Assembly: GCA_013112715.1 (NCBI GenBank)
Contig: JABFGB010000005.1
Coordinates: 1 to 64,000, forward strand
Direction: 5' to 3'
Source: Chloroflexota bacterium
GTDB taxonomy: Bacteria; Chloroflexota; Anaerolineae; Aggregatilineales; J027
DNA: 64,000 bases
Position numbers and translations under genes: made by a program. Positions 28,601-37,601 of the stretch are shown piece after piece (within the stretch, counting starts at the first letter, position 1; every line of letters starts with the position of its first letter). The notes beneath the pieces are model-generated. The model had not been told where the DNA came from. It was given only the letters and a program-made list of their open reading frames with translations, and searched no databases.

Positions 28601-29477
28601 AGTCATTTTCATGCTGCCGACCAAGATTCGTTAAGTCCAGTCGGTACCGCTCATCAGCGGCAGTCCGTTCGCTGCGATTATGTCTCTCAGTTTCGGTTTG
28701 CCGCGCTTGATAGCCGCTTATTTGCTCTTGCAACCCGCGAATTTCATATCCATGTGCCTCTTGTAAAGCCCGTCTGTCTTCAGCAGCACTGACCCGTTTA
28801 CCTAATTGGTAAAAATACTCAGTGACGGTCACTTTTTCGTCTTCGGGCAGTTCAATTAGCTCACGTAGGCCAGCCGGAATATCTGATCCAACGGCAACAA
28901 CACCCAGCCCATAGCCATAGGGAATGTCAAAAGTGGGGTATTGTTCCTGCAATTCCTCCCATAGCTTCCAGACCTCAAAACCGCCATTCCGCAGATGGGT
29001 ATCATGAAACAGCACCACACCGCGATTGCTGACTTTTGGTCGCCACTCCAGCCAATCTTGATATACCGCATCATAGGTGTGACAGCCATCAACGTGTAAC
29101 AAATCAATCGAGCCATCACTAAATTGATGCACCGCTTCAGAAAATGTGGTTTGCAAAAGTTGGGAAAAACCTCCATAGAGAGGGTCGTGGTGCTGGCGCA
29201 GATTCTCCAAAACCTCAGGGCCGTAGAAACCTGCTTGATCATCACCCTGCCACGTATCTACCGCATATGCCTGTGTCCCCGTCGCTAAGGCTTTAATGGC
29301 TTGGCAGAAAGCGCAATAGGAAACGCCATGATGGGTACCAAGTTCGACCAAAAGTTCTGGACGAACTGCATCAATTAAATACATAGCAAAAGGCACGTGT
29401 AACAGCCACCCCGAGGGGGCAACACGTGCTGGTTCGGTCAGCGCAATAGGATAATTTAGCGGATTAAACTTAGTCAT
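25662..29477 (-). CDS. Three-domain fusion: class I methyltransferase, GT2 and GT4 glycosyltransferases
   Basis: This 1271-residue protein starts with a Methyltransf_24/cephalosporin-hydroxylase-like domain (LLVELGTHHGVSYCAF near 42-58, LHVDGCHTYDA, VVLFHDTH), about residues 1-215. A long coiled coil follows at about 230-400. Next is a GT2 (GT-A) domain at about 610-860 with LVLPSFNHRDYT, IIVVDDCS and the metal-binding LNND. A GT-B domain of GT4 type follows at about 880-1260 with GILFVGNFRHPPN and VPLKVGAGTKRK. No membrane helix is present. It probably builds a methylated extracellular polysaccharide or glycoprotein glycan. The double methyltransferase gene lies 18 bp upstream on the same strand. 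Confidence 0.9.
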   Translation of the reverse strand: MTKFNPLNYPIALTEPARVAPSGWLLHVPFAMYLIDAVRPELLVELGTHHGVSYCAFCQAIKALATGTQAYAVDTWQGDDQAGFYGPEVLENLRQHHDPLYGGFSQLLQTTFSEAVHQFSDGSIDLLHVDGCHTYDAVYQDWLEWRPKVSNRGVVLFHDTHLRNGGFEVWKLWEELQEQYPTFDIPYGYGLGVVAVGSDIPAGLRELIELPEDEKVTVTEYFYQLGKRVSAAEDRRALQEAHGYEIRGLQEQISGYQARQTETERHNRSERTAADERYRLDLTNLGRQHENDLNALRQALHAKYENDLLTLSHTLQAEYETQLNERIAEQQGLIKQISELALDNRESDLLLNHQQFHIEQLELELDSVKEHAKRVEHQFASAQHYALMLEQQMTAFHNTRAWSMIQRWYRWKRRLMPDGSRLERLYHLLMTSQYLLRKEGPVSLTKRLYRWTFKGERQSFMPAIEPPHSAPEPLAMPEPVGELPPLTAPVYMNVVFPTSKPSEQTRHELEQLVEQYVTPSHRYLSILNWTAAFDLTEVLPLHAVFVPPIEEDTLPYLDGTADLVVIRGHERLDEARRVAKHGVICLEDDGSVTNVLIQAVETTQQQLPSVSLVLPSFNHRDYTNHCLEQMVKTIPSDMDVEIIVVDDCSTEEGVYEEIKEWETRDPRIQVLQNPQNMGYLMTCKFGASKAVKDIVVTLNNDILPQEGWIQALARTFVDFPDAGVVGGMLIFPDGRLQEAGAAVFNIGNAWNVGRLEDPNSPEYNFVRKVDYVSGALLATPRWLWNQIGGYDERFRPIYYEDTDYCFAVRAAGYEVYFQPDCRVIHFEGVTSGTDPSKKGTLKHYQALNHEKFLEKWKDMLEEQPSSPPDVTVATVLRTTLVGSRTGTRRVLICAPLMPEFDRESGSRRFAHFVDMFQALGWSVTLLIQNPNHGERYIHLLRQRGVAVFGGYPHFTNPEMLLENGHFDLVMGVFWEFGEYLLKFVEKLSPAPKLVVDTVDLHFVRNVRGAFVEGEDIGLDSDQGENIVRELNVYGQADGVLTVSEKEAHMLNEIFIQRPNAFCIPDMESLETSPIPYEERRGILFVGNFRHPPNIQAFDFLMQDILPLLDLEVLRDHPLYIVGNDMQRFLGKSAQVKIPNVHMVGWVPSVIPYIEASRITIVPLKVGAGTKRKLLQALMVGTPSVSTLVGVEGMNLEHGKHVLVADTASDFAQSMTTLLYDKPLWHSIAAQGRELIQQYNSQEIAMAKFEMALQQVLGEETVRINQPIRAAT

Positions 29478-29495
29478 GCCTCTGCAATTCTTTCT

Positions 29496-31391
29496 TTAAA
29501 GTTTGCGCCGAATCCAAAAACTTCCGCCACCCCACCATGGGGAGTTAGGGAAGGTCTTTTTCATAGCTGCTGGATACTTATTTGCCAGATAGGTATTGCC
29601 AAATATCACTTCAAATTCGTTATTAAAGATCAAAAACGCCTGTAGAAGATACTGTTCCGTCCAAAAGCGGTGCAAATTCAGCACCCAATCTTGCCGATAT
29701 TCATGCGGCAAAAAGATGTCATGAATATGCACAATCACCCCTTTGTTAAGGCGCGGCAAAACTTCTAGGAAAAGATAATTAACATCCCCACCTATTTTGA
29801 CAACATGTGTCGTATCAATAAAGAAGATATCTCCAGCCTGAAGTTTTTGGAAAACGCTTAAATCAACCGCCTCGATGGGTTTGACGATGAGTGATGAAAG
29901 TCCGGGGAAGCCTTTTTGCAAAAATTCATTCGGATAGGGTTCAATGGCGATTACCTTTGTATTGCCGTTCAAAAGGGCCGCCTGTGCGCTTATCCTCGTA
30001 GACATTCCCGATCCAGTCTCTAATACTAATTGGGGTTTATAATGCCTTATCATACAATACAAAGCAAGAGCATCTGTCCCCGAAAACATCGGATTATTGA
30101 AATAAAACAGATGAGGTTCAGAGGGTGGATCGTGGGGTATGGCATTATACTCATCGGCATAAGCAGGAAAAACCTCTCGTAGCAGACGAAGTTGTTCCAC
30201 ATCATTCATATCTACACCGGGGAGTTCTGAACTACGCTTCCATAAAGATTCGCTTAATGTCCGTGTGTCTGGAATAGGTTCATAATAATGATTTAGGGTG
30301 ATATGAAAGCCCCGCTCTTGCCAATATTCAAAATGGTCGTGTAGTTTCTGGTTGGACACGAAATATTCGACGAGGGCCGATAGATAACTTGCAACCCACT
30401 TCTCGCCGTATTTTTCAACTAAGGCATTCGGGGAATCCACTTGGGCTTCCACATTGCTAAGACTGGCGTCTGGATACAACGCCGGGGCGGGGGCAGATGC
30501 GAAAGACCGTTTAGGCAGTTTTGAGGCCACATGTACCATTGCATTAGCACCCAAAATGCCCAACATGCGTGACCACAGGTGATAGGTTACAAATTCACAA
30601 TCGAGGGCTGTAAATCGCTGCTCCATATCTCGTTGTGAAAAGACCCGATAGACCAACACTCCTTCCTCAGGGCGCACTGGGTCGCCATGATATTCAGGTG
30701 GTGCATGATGAACAATATTCCCATCGCTGTCAAGGCTTGCGCGGATATTATCGTGTTCAGCATAGGGCGCAAACGGAACGGTAAAGCAGTATATCCCGCC
30801 TTTTTTGAGAATACGGATGATTTCGCGCTCGGCCTTTATCGCATCGGGGATGTGTTCAAAAACCTCAGCGGTCAGGACGATGTCAAACGTCTCATCTGGA
30901 AATGAGGTCTGCTGTAAATCCTCATGGCGAACCCCATTGACCATCTGGCCTGATTGATATTCCGGGCCAAAGTATTCCGAGTAATAGAATAATTCTGGTC
31001 GTAGCAGCCGCTTGAGATATAAAAAGAGTGCGGCATTCGCCTCAGCTGTAAAAAGTTTCAGATTGTAGAAATTAATATGGGCAGCGATTTCTTCAATGGT
31101 GGCATAGGGATGACCAAAAAGCCCGATGGAAATTGCACAGACTAACTGACGCTGCCGATTATAGGAATTTGATGAGGTTGCGACTACCGTTTCGCGGAGA
31201 TTATGATGTGCAATACTAAATTCGGTTGGAGTTCCGCTGAGGTTACAAAGACCCACAAACTTGCCACTTTGCAGAATCTCATGTTCCATGCCAGCCGCGT
31301 AGTCATTATAGACAGTGGACGGCAGATTAACATCAAGAGGCGACCACGTAATCAGAATGTCGCTAAATTTGAAGTTTCGAGTGGTTGTCAC
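29496..31391 (-). CDS. Double methyltransferase (Methyltransf_11-like plus Methyltransf_24-like)
   Basis: This 631-residue protein starts at GTG. The N-terminal half (about 120-290) contains FDIVLTAEVFEHIPDA and ILKKGGIYCFTVPF, typical of class I SAM methyltransferases acting in glycan synthesis. The C-terminal half (about 430-600) has LVLETGSGMSTRISA, TKVIAIEPYP, IFFIDTTHVV and IVHIHDIF, a Methyltransf_24-type domain like the one fused to the neighbouring glycosyltransferase. The two genes likely act on the same sugar product. Substrates cannot be assigned. Confidence 0.85.
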   Translation of the reverse strand: MTTTRNFKFSDILITWSPLDVNLPSTVYNDYAAGMEHEILQSGKFVGLCNLSGTPTEFSIAHHNLRETVVATSSNSYNRQRQLVCAISIGLFGHPYATIEEIAAHINFYNLKLFTAEANAALFLYLKRLLRPELFYYSEYFGPEYQSGQMVNGVRHEDLQQTSFPDETFDIVLTAEVFEHIPDAIKAEREIIRILKKGGIYCFTVPFAPYAEHDNIRASLDSDGNIVHHAPPEYHGDPVRPEEGVLVYRVFSQRDMEQRFTALDCEFVTYHLWSRMLGILGANAMVHVASKLPKRSFASAPAPALYPDASLSNVEAQVDSPNALVEKYGEKWVASYLSALVEYFVSNQKLHDHFEYWQERGFHITLNHYYEPIPDTRTLSESLWKRSSELPGVDMNDVEQLRLLREVFPAYADEYNAIPHDPPSEPHLFYFNNPMFSGTDALALYCMIRHYKPQLVLETGSGMSTRISAQAALLNGNTKVIAIEPYPNEFLQKGFPGLSSLIVKPIEAVDLSVFQKLQAGDIFFIDTTHVVKIGGDVNYLFLEVLPRLNKGVIVHIHDIFLPHEYRQDWVLNLHRFWTEQYLLQAFLIFNNEFEVIFGNTYLANKYPAAMKKTFPNSPWWGGGSFWIRRKL

Positions 31392-31578
31392 GCTGATAAC
31401 CTATTCCAAAAGGTCTGTTTTGCAGAAGACCCTAACGATTAAAGAGGCTTAATTGTGTTGATCTATATATAAGTCCAATTGGCTAGTATAAACGACAATA
31501 GGCCAGTTTGCTATGACAAAATTGATGCCGTCCGTCTTGCGGAGGGGAGAAAAATGACATGCGATCGAAAAGAGAGAA

Positions 31579-31607
31579 GGCCGCCATTGATCAATAGCAT
31601 AGCGGCC
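31579..31607 (-). terminator. Probable intrinsic terminator of dcd
   Basis: GGCCGC (31579-31584) and GCGGCC (31602-31607) form a GC-rich stem just past the dcd stop codon. On the minus strand the stem is followed by the pyrimidine-rich TTCTCTCTTTTC. The loop is long, at 17 bases. Confidence 0.55.
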
Positions 31608-31617
31608 TAAGTATGGG

Positions 31618-32805
31618 TTAAATTCGGGGTAGGGTAATGCTAACTTGATCTTGATATTTGCCTTTGCGATCGCCATAGGAAGTTTCACATGGTTCATCGC
31701 TTTCAAAAAAGAGTAGTTGAGCAATGCCCTCACCAGCATAAATGCGAGCCGGTAGGGGAGTCGTATTGCTAATTTCGAGTGTGAGGAATCCCTCCCATTC
31801 TGGTTCGGCGGGCGTTACATTGAGGATAATCCCGCAATTGTGGACAAAGACGCCTGCTTCAAGGGCAAAATTGCCAGCATCTGGTACGGTTAGGCAATAT
31901 ACATCATGGTCTCCGGGGATTTCTCGAATCTGTTTAATCTTGTGGTTTTTTCCAGTTTGACCTTTGAACACGTCCACAAGCGTAGACATCCGCTCAATAT
32001 TCCAAGGGGCGTTGTTCTGCCGATTGTGGTCAATATGGTGACGGTGAGTTCCAGCAATATCTTCATAAAGCCCATTCCGCAGGTTCCACTCATCCGCCAA
32101 TCGGTGTGTAGGATAAAGATGACCATTGATTGGCTGATAAACCATCTCATAGCCGCGTGCCAGTTTGCGATAGAGTGGCATCAATGAATCGCCGGGGCGT
32201 AACTGATCCGCAATCAATGAGCGGCCATCTCGCATTACAAATTGATGGTCAGGGGTGCAATAAATTGTCTCGTCATTGTCGAGGGTGATTCCCACAAGCG
32301 CATCTCGACCAATGTAACGGGGCGCTTCGAGCAGAGTCACAATAATTCGTCCTTGCTGGCCCATGCTGTATCCCCAAAACATCTCGCCATCATCCGCACG
32401 TCGTGCCATTTCTTCTAGTGTGGGCGCTGTTCCATCCACAAGCGCAACGCGGGTATCCCCTCGAAAACAGCGGGCATAGGTGCTTTTCCCCACACAGACT
32501 GCCATAACATTGCGAGGAATACGGAAGTGTTCGACGGTACGGGCAAGCGCAAAAGAATTTGGCGGCACAATACAAATATCCCCCTTAAAATCTACGAATG
32601 AAGCGGGGTCAAAATGCTTGGGATCAACAATCGCGCTATTGACGTTGGTGAAAATTTTAAATTCATCGGCAACCCGAATGTCATAACCATAACTTGACAC
32701 CCCATAGCTAATCACACCTGCCCTAACCTGTTTCTCAACAAATGGCTCAATCATCCCGTGCTCAAGCGCCATCTTGCGTATCCAATGATCGGCTTTAATA
32801 CTCAT
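31618..32805 (-). CDS. dcd: dCTP deaminase interrupted by an intein
   Basis: The 395-codon precursor comprises 184 extein residues, the normal Dcd size, and a 211-residue in-frame intein. The extein carries [30 protein letters not shown] and TLEISNTT (probable catalytic Glu E344). Dcd converts dCTP to dUTP, the precursor for dTMP synthesis. Removing residues 113-323 joins KSTYAR to CGIILNVTP, which is the continuous family motif, so the protein is active only after splicing. It lies 16 bp downstream of glycerate kinase, on the same strand. A weak AGGAG site precedes the ATG. Confidence 0.95.
   Translation of the reverse strand: MSIKADHWIRKMALEHGMIEPFVEKQVRAGVISYGVSSYGYDIRVADEFKIFTNVNSAIVDPKHFDPASFVDFKGDICIVPPNSFALARTVEHFRIPRNVMAVCVGKSTYARCFRGDTRVALVDGTAPTLEEMARRADDGEMFWGYSMGQQGRIIVTLLEAPRYIGRDALVGITLDNDETIYCTPDHQFVMRDGRSLIADQLRPGDSLMPLYRKLARGYEMVYQPINGHLYPTHRLADEWNLRNGLYEDIAGTHRHHIDHNRQNNAPWNIERMSTLVDVFKGQTGKNHKIKQIREIPGDHDVYCLTVPDAGNFALEAGVFVHNCGIILNVTPAEPEWEGFLTLEISNTTPLPARIYAGEGIAQLLFFESDEPCETSYGDRKGKYQDQVSITLPRI
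31837..32469 (-). mobile_element. Dcd intein with embedded HNH homing-endonuclease domain
   Basis: The intein spans C113 to N323 of the precursor. Block A is [14 protein letters not shown] with the nucleophilic Cys1. Block B is CTPDHQFV with T184 and H187. Block F is [13 protein letters not shown]. Block G is GVFVHN, followed by the +1 Cys324. Between blocks B and F, residues 254-273 contain the [10 protein letters not shown]...NIERM signature of HNH nucleases. At 211 residues it is small for an endonuclease-bearing intein, but the HNH core looks complete. The insertion point is immediately after the dCTP-binding STYAR motif, a typical conserved-site choice for inteins. Confidence 0.93.
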
Positions 32806-32821
32806 AAGTGGATATAGTCTC

Positions 32822-33958
32822 CTAGTTAAATTGAAGCGCTAATGTATTACCCAAATGAATCGCACTCTCCGTCAGCCACACCTCGCTGTTTTTTAATGCC
32901 TCTTCGAGGGATGCTGGACGGGGCACAATGCTCCATGCCGAAGTAAAGCCCCATGTCTGTAAATTTTCGGCAGAAGCAGTCACGCTACCTGCCAATGCGA
33001 TAACAGGAATTCCTAGTTTGTTTGCCGCCTGTGCAATGCCCATTGGCCCCTTGCCACCACCCGTCTGGTCATCCAATTTTCCTTCCCCCGTAATAACCAG
33101 CGCGATAGACTGCTCCGACAAAATTTTATCATAACCACAAGCCTGAATAACTACCTCGGCCCCGGAGACCAGTTCAGCCCCAGCCACTGCATAGAGTCCC
33201 GCACTTAAACCTCCCGCTGCTCCAGTACGCGGAACGGTTCCCATCTCGACACCGACATCCCGCCGGACAATCTCAGAATAATGGGCAAGATTAATTTCCA
33301 ACTGGCGTACCGCTTCTGAATCAGCCCCTTTCTGTGGCCCAAAAACTGGTGCCGCCCCCAATGGCCCAAGCAGTGGATTCTCAACATCACACAACACCCG
33401 AATAGTCACACCTACCAGCTTTTCACCCAAAGGAGTCACATCAATGGAGGCAAGTTGACCCAGCGAGCCTCCGCTGCCTTTGATGATTTGCTTATTTTCA
33501 TCGAGCAGCCGTGCCCCCAATGCCAATAAACATCCCGCCCCCCCGTCCACTGTCGCGCTTCCACCCACACCAACCAAGACTTCAGTCGCGCCACGCTGAA
33601 CGGCATCCAAAATCAACTGACCTGTCCCAAACGTGGTGGTATGGAGAGGATTGCGGTCAGCAGGTTTTAATAATTCCACGCCGGATGCACGGGCCATTTC
33701 GATCATTGCGGTCTTTCCAATAAGGCCATATTCGGCCATCACCGTTTCGCCCAATGGCCCCTGTACGGGAAGCCGAATACGCTGCCCTTGCACCGCATAC
33801 AACCACACATCCAATGTACCGTTACCGCCGTCCGCCAGCGGCATCAACAACGGCTCACATTGTAAACGGCTCTTTCGCAGACCTTCGGCTATCGCTTCTG
33901 CTGCTTGTAAGGCGGTTAGGCTCCCACGAAACGCATTTGGGCAAAGCGCGATTTTCAT
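32822..33958 (-). CDS. Glycerate kinase (GlxK/GarK family)
   Basis: This 378-residue protein matches the bacterial glycerate kinase family. It has the N-terminal [45 protein letters not shown] in the middle, [14 protein letters not shown], and [17 protein letters not shown] near the C-terminus. The enzyme phosphorylates D-glycerate, feeding the glyoxylate or glycerate route into glycolysis. The start ATG at 33958 is divergent from the kinase gene. It is probably co-transcribed with dcd, although the functions are unrelated. Confidence 0.95.
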   Translation of the reverse strand: MKIALCPNAFRGSLTALQAAEAIAEGLRKSRLQCEPLLMPLADGGNGTLDVWLYAVQGQRIRLPVQGPLGETVMAEYGLIGKTAMIEMARASGVELLKPADRNPLHTTTFGTGQLILDAVQRGATEVLVGVGGSATVDGGAGCLLALGARLLDENKQIIKGSGGSLGQLASIDVTPLGEKLVGVTIRVLCDVENPLLGPLGAAPVFGPQKGADSEAVRQLEINLAHYSEIVRRDVGVEMGTVPRTGAAGGLSAGLYAVAGAELVSGAEVVIQACGYDKILSEQSIALVITGEGKLDDQTGGGKGPMGIAQAANKLGIPVIALAGSVTASAENLQTWGFTSAWSIVPRPASLEEALKNSEVWLTESAIHLGNTLALQFN

Positions 33959-34089
33959 TCATATTTCCCCATACTCATCCAATTTTGACCAGTATAGCCT
34001 GTTTTACAGAGCATATGCACGCTGCCTGTTTGCTGTATACTAGAAACGGGGTACTCATTGTTCCATTAATTTACTTACGGGATATGCTC

Positions 34090-37000
34090 ATGAGCGATCA
34101 AAATGCAGGCCAAGTGATCGGCGATTACCAGCTTCAAGAACTGTTGGGTGAAGGGGGTATGGGGTCGGTTTACCGTGCAATTGATATTCAGCTTCAGCGT
34201 CCGGTTGCCCTGAAACTCATGCACCCGGAAATCGGACGCCAAGAAAAATTTCGGCAGCGCTTTATCCAAGAAGCCCGCGCCATTGCGATGCTCGACCACC
34301 CCAATATCGTGAAGGTTTTTTCGTTCCACGCCGAACAGGGCCTTTTGTATTTGATTATGGAATATGTAGCGACGGGTAGCTTACGTGGTTATCTCAATCG
34401 GATGTACCGCGAAAGCAAATTCGTCAGTCTGCTAGAGGCTGTCGCGCTTATCCGCCAGATCGCCTCCGCATTGGATTATGCACATCAGCAAGGTATGGTT
34501 CACCGTGACATCAAGCCTGACAACGTGCTGCTAAAACTTGCCACCAGCACAGGGATTGGCGATACGACTTTCAACGCCCTGCTCACAGACTTTGGCCTTG
34601 TCAAAATGGCCGAAAACGCGATTTTGCAGACACAGGGCGGGCACCCAATGGGCACGCTCCCCTATATGTCGCCAGAGCAGATTAAAGGGGAGGAGGTGGA
34701 CGGACGCACCGACCTTTATGCGTTGGGTGTCATGATGTACGAGTTGATTGTCGGCAAACTGCCTTTTATGCCACGCAATATACTCGAAGCCGCCGAAATG
34801 CACATTAAAACCCCACCACCGCAACCAAGCAGTGTGCGAACCGGAATCGCGCCCGAACTTGAAGCCATTATCATGAAGGCACTTGCTAAAGACGTAAATG
34901 ACCGCTACAAAACGGGGCGCGACCTGATCTTTGCCCTGCAACGCCTTGACTTAAGCGAAAACGGCAAGGTCACCATCTTGGACACCCAAGCGCGGGCCAG
35001 CGACCAACTCGATAGCCTCGGTACCTATCTGGCTTCGATGCCGGGGATGCCGCAGGGGGTGAATGTTGCCATTCCTCAACTAGGCACTCTCACCAGTGAT
35101 GAACTGGTCATCGTGAAAGAGGGGGCCGCGCCGGAACGCTATAAACTTTCCAAACAATCGCTGACGATTGGGCGGGAAGATCAGGATATTACCCTACCGA
35201 GTAGCCGTATCTCGCGTCTCCATGCTCGTATTGATAAACAGTCGAATAACAATTACACCATCACCGACCTCGGCAGCACCAATGGCACGTTTTTGGATGG
35301 GGCCAAGCTGTTGGCGAATGTGCCGGAAAAATTAGTCGCAGGCCAGGTCATCAGCATTGGGGAATATCGGCTCAGTTTGCAGCGGGCAGGTGGCAAAAAA
35401 GACACCCTGCCAATGGGCCTTCCCAGTGTTGGCGATGTCCGCGCGGCTGGGCCTTCGGGAACAATTTTAGATGTTCGTGCCGCACCACCCGGCAGTACCC
35501 CCCCGGCCTCTGCCCAAAAAGTGACCGTGCAGATGATTCCACCCGCTTTGCGCGTGGAACCGGGGATGCGAACCGATGCCCAAATTGAAATCTTCAATCA
35601 AAGTGAATTGGTTGAGCATTTCCGCGTCATGGTGCAGGGCCTGCCAATTGAATGGGTCATCATGCCCCAAAGTACCCTCCAACTCATGCCGGGGACACGC
35701 GGTACATTGCCCATTACCATTCACCCACCACGCAACCCAAGCGCCACCGCCGGAACGTATAATCTCGGTCTGCGTGTGTCGAGCGAAGAACGCGGCATGG
35801 AAATTGCACGTGGGGCAGCCACCCTTTCGGTCAACTCATTCCACAATTTCTCGGTGGATATGTCCCCCAAGCGGGTGCGCAAAAATGGCAAGGTTCGTAT
35901 CACGGTCAATAATACAGGCAATACCCCCGACAGCTATACCATCAGTGGGCGTGACCGCGAAGAAGGCTTAACCTTTATCCCGCCAAGCACCTCACTTTCG
36001 GTTGGGCCGGGTCGGTCAGATACCGTCGAAATGGAAGTGCGTCCGCGCAAAACAGGCTTATTTGGAGCGCCGACCATTTACCCGCTCGAAATGCGGGCGG
36101 TGTCCAGCACCAATGATTTCCATACAGAAAACGGCGAACTCGCTGCCACGCCGCTGTTGCCCTATTGGGTTTTGGGGGCCGCAACCTTACTGTGTACGCT
36201 GTGTGTGGCGATTGCCCTGTTCGCCTATTCACAGCAGGTCAGCAGCAGTAATGACCACAAAACTGAAACCGCGCAGGTCATCCGCGAAGCCCGTGCCGAA
36301 CAAACCGCGCTCCAACAAACCCAATCTGCTGCAACCACTGGCACGTTTATCGCAGGGCAAAATGCCGCTACCCAGACCGCTTTCTCGGTTACAGGCACAG
36401 CCCAGTTGGTACAAAATTTCGCCACCCAGACCAGTATCGCCGACCAAAACTCGGCGACCCAAGCTGCGATTTTTGGAAGCCTGACCGCCGCTGCTATCCA
36501 AACCCAGAATTCCGCCCAGCAGACCCAAAATGCCGTCGCTGGAACAGCCATTGTACAGACCCAAAATGCCGTCCTCACGGCCAATGCGGTGATCGCAAAC
36601 TCTAACAACATGACATCTACAGCCCAGATGCAACACGCCCAAGCCACAGCAACGGCCCAACAAATGGCTGTAGATATGACCATGACTGCTGATTCAATGG
36701 CAGCGGGGGCGGCTAATCGTGAGACGGCTCTGAATTCACCCTATCGGATCGTTTTTTATAATACCGAGTTTGGTGGGGGCGAAGTGGGTGCTTTAGCCGA
36801 TGACAACACCTATTATTCCTTGCAGTCGTTTGGGGAAGCGCCTCTGTGGACACATCTTTCAACCGCACGGGATGGTCGCGCTCTGTTTTATAACCAAGTT
36901 TCGGGTGATGCCCTTGTAGGCACAATTAATCGTGACGGCTTTCTGACAACCTTCACGCAGCCCACATGGTATGTGGGTTGGACTTCGACCTCTACATCGA

Positions 37001-37584
37001 ACGACTTGACACTCAATTACGAGTTCTCTACAGGGCAATGGTGGATTGGCTACATCAATGAGACTGATTGGGAAGATTTGGACTATTCCGACCCCTATTT
37101 TTCCCCTGACTGGACACATATCGAACGTTCACCCTATGGCTGGATTTTCTATAGCAGTATATCGGGTGGCGGTGCGGTAGGAAACGTCACAACCAACGAC
37201 CCCGGAAGTTGTGCTGCAAACTGCTTCGTCACCTATGCGGCCTCAATCACTTGGCCCACTGGATTTACGCATGTGTTGACGCCTATGGTTGATGGTAATC
37301 AATTTGTGTTTTTCTATAATGCCAGTGATGGACATTATCAGACCTATCAGCTTTTTGTGGATGAAGGGGCACAAACCGCATCCGCCAGTCTGCTGCAAGA
37401 CAGCATTATTGGTTCCGGTTGGTCACATATGGTCATGGTCGGGGATCGTGTGATGCTGTATGATCGCATGACTGGGGCGATTCAGATTGGCCGCATCTTG
37501 AGTGATGGCACCTATCAAGCTGAACGCGATTTACCCCCCGTCAGCCCGAATTATACGCATGTTACGGTGGCGGGCTGGCAGTAA
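34090..37584 (+). CDS. Membrane Ser/Thr protein kinase with FHA domain and extracellular sensor
   Basis: This protein of about 1164 residues has a Hanks-type kinase domain at 11-280. The glycine loop is GEGGMGSV, with Lys in VALKLM (K42), HRDIKPDN (138-145) and DFG (167-169). An FHA phosphopeptide-binding domain follows at about 350-425 (LTIGRE...SRLHA...GSTNGTF). Two Ig/NPCBM-like beta domains lie at about 480-680. One membrane helix is at about 691-712. A stalk rich in Ala, Gln, Thr and Asn runs from about 720 to 870. A C-terminal domain of repeated GxxALFYN-like strands resembles a beta-propeller. I chose ATG 34090 rather than longer in-frame extensions, which overlap the divergent gene. 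It probably senses an external cue. The next gene starts 17 bp later. Confidence 0.92.
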   Translation: MSDQNAGQVIGDYQLQELLGEGGMGSVYRAIDIQLQRPVALKLMHPEIGRQEKFRQRFIQEARAIAMLDHPNIVKVFSFHAEQGLLYLIMEYVATGSLRGYLNRMYRESKFVSLLEAVALIRQIASALDYAHQQGMVHRDIKPDNVLLKLATSTGIGDTTFNALLTDFGLVKMAENAILQTQGGHPMGTLPYMSPEQIKGEEVDGRTDLYALGVMMYELIVGKLPFMPRNILEAAEMHIKTPPPQPSSVRTGIAPELEAIIMKALAKDVNDRYKTGRDLIFALQRLDLSENGKVTILDTQARASDQLDSLGTYLASMPGMPQGVNVAIPQLGTLTSDELVIVKEGAAPERYKLSKQSLTIGREDQDITLPSSRISRLHARIDKQSNNNYTITDLGSTNGTFLDGAKLLANVPEKLVAGQVISIGEYRLSLQRAGGKKDTLPMGLPSVGDVRAAGPSGTILDVRAAPPGSTPPASAQKVTVQMIPPALRVEPGMRTDAQIEIFNQSELVEHFRVMVQGLPIEWVIMPQSTLQLMPGTRGTLPITIHPPRNPSATAGTYNLGLRVSSEERGMEIARGAATLSVNSFHNFSVDMSPKRVRKNGKVRITVNNTGNTPDSYTISGRDREEGLTFIPPSTSLSVGPGRSDTVEMEVRPRKTGLFGAPTIYPLEMRAVSSTNDFHTENGELAATPLLPYWVLGAATLLCTLCVAIALFAYSQQVSSSNDHKTETAQVIREARAEQTALQQTQSAATTGTFIAGQNAATQTAFSVTGTAQLVQNFATQTSIADQNSATQAAIFGSLTAAAIQTQNSAQQTQNAVAGTAIVQTQNAVLTANAVIANSNNMTSTAQMQHAQATATAQQMAVDMTMTADSMAAGAANRETALNSPYRIVFYNTEFGGGEVGALADDNTYYSLQSFGEAPLWTHLSTARDGRALFYNQVSGDALVGTINRDGFLTTFTQPTWYVGWTSTSTSNDLTLNYEFSTGQWWIGYINETDWEDLDYSDPYFSPDWTHIERSPYGWIFYSSISGGGAVGNVTTNDPGSCAANCFVTYAASITWPTGFTHVLTPMVDGNQFVFFYNASDGHYQTYQLFVDEGAQTASASLLQDSIIGSGWSHMVMVGDRVMLYDRMTGAIQIGRILSDGTYQAERDLPPVSPNYTHVTVAGWQ
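36240..36720 (+). repeat. Low-complexity Ala/Gln/Thr/Asn coding repeat (kinase stalk)
   Basis: Degenerate units encoding variants of AATQTAF, TQNSA and TQNAV recur about ten times and link the membrane helix to the extracellular domain. The period is irregular, so this is a coding low-complexity stalk rather than a perfect tandem repeat. Confidence 0.75.
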
Positions 37585-37601
37585 AAAGGATTGATTGGCC
37601 G

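Noticed and set aside
31618-32805. A frameshift or chimeric insertion in dcd
   Set aside because: The insert is a whole number of codons with all intein blocks and a perfect rejoined extein.
36240-36720. A CRISPR array or DNA tandem repeat
   Set aside because: Units are imperfect, irregular in spacing and encode an in-frame low-complexity stalk.
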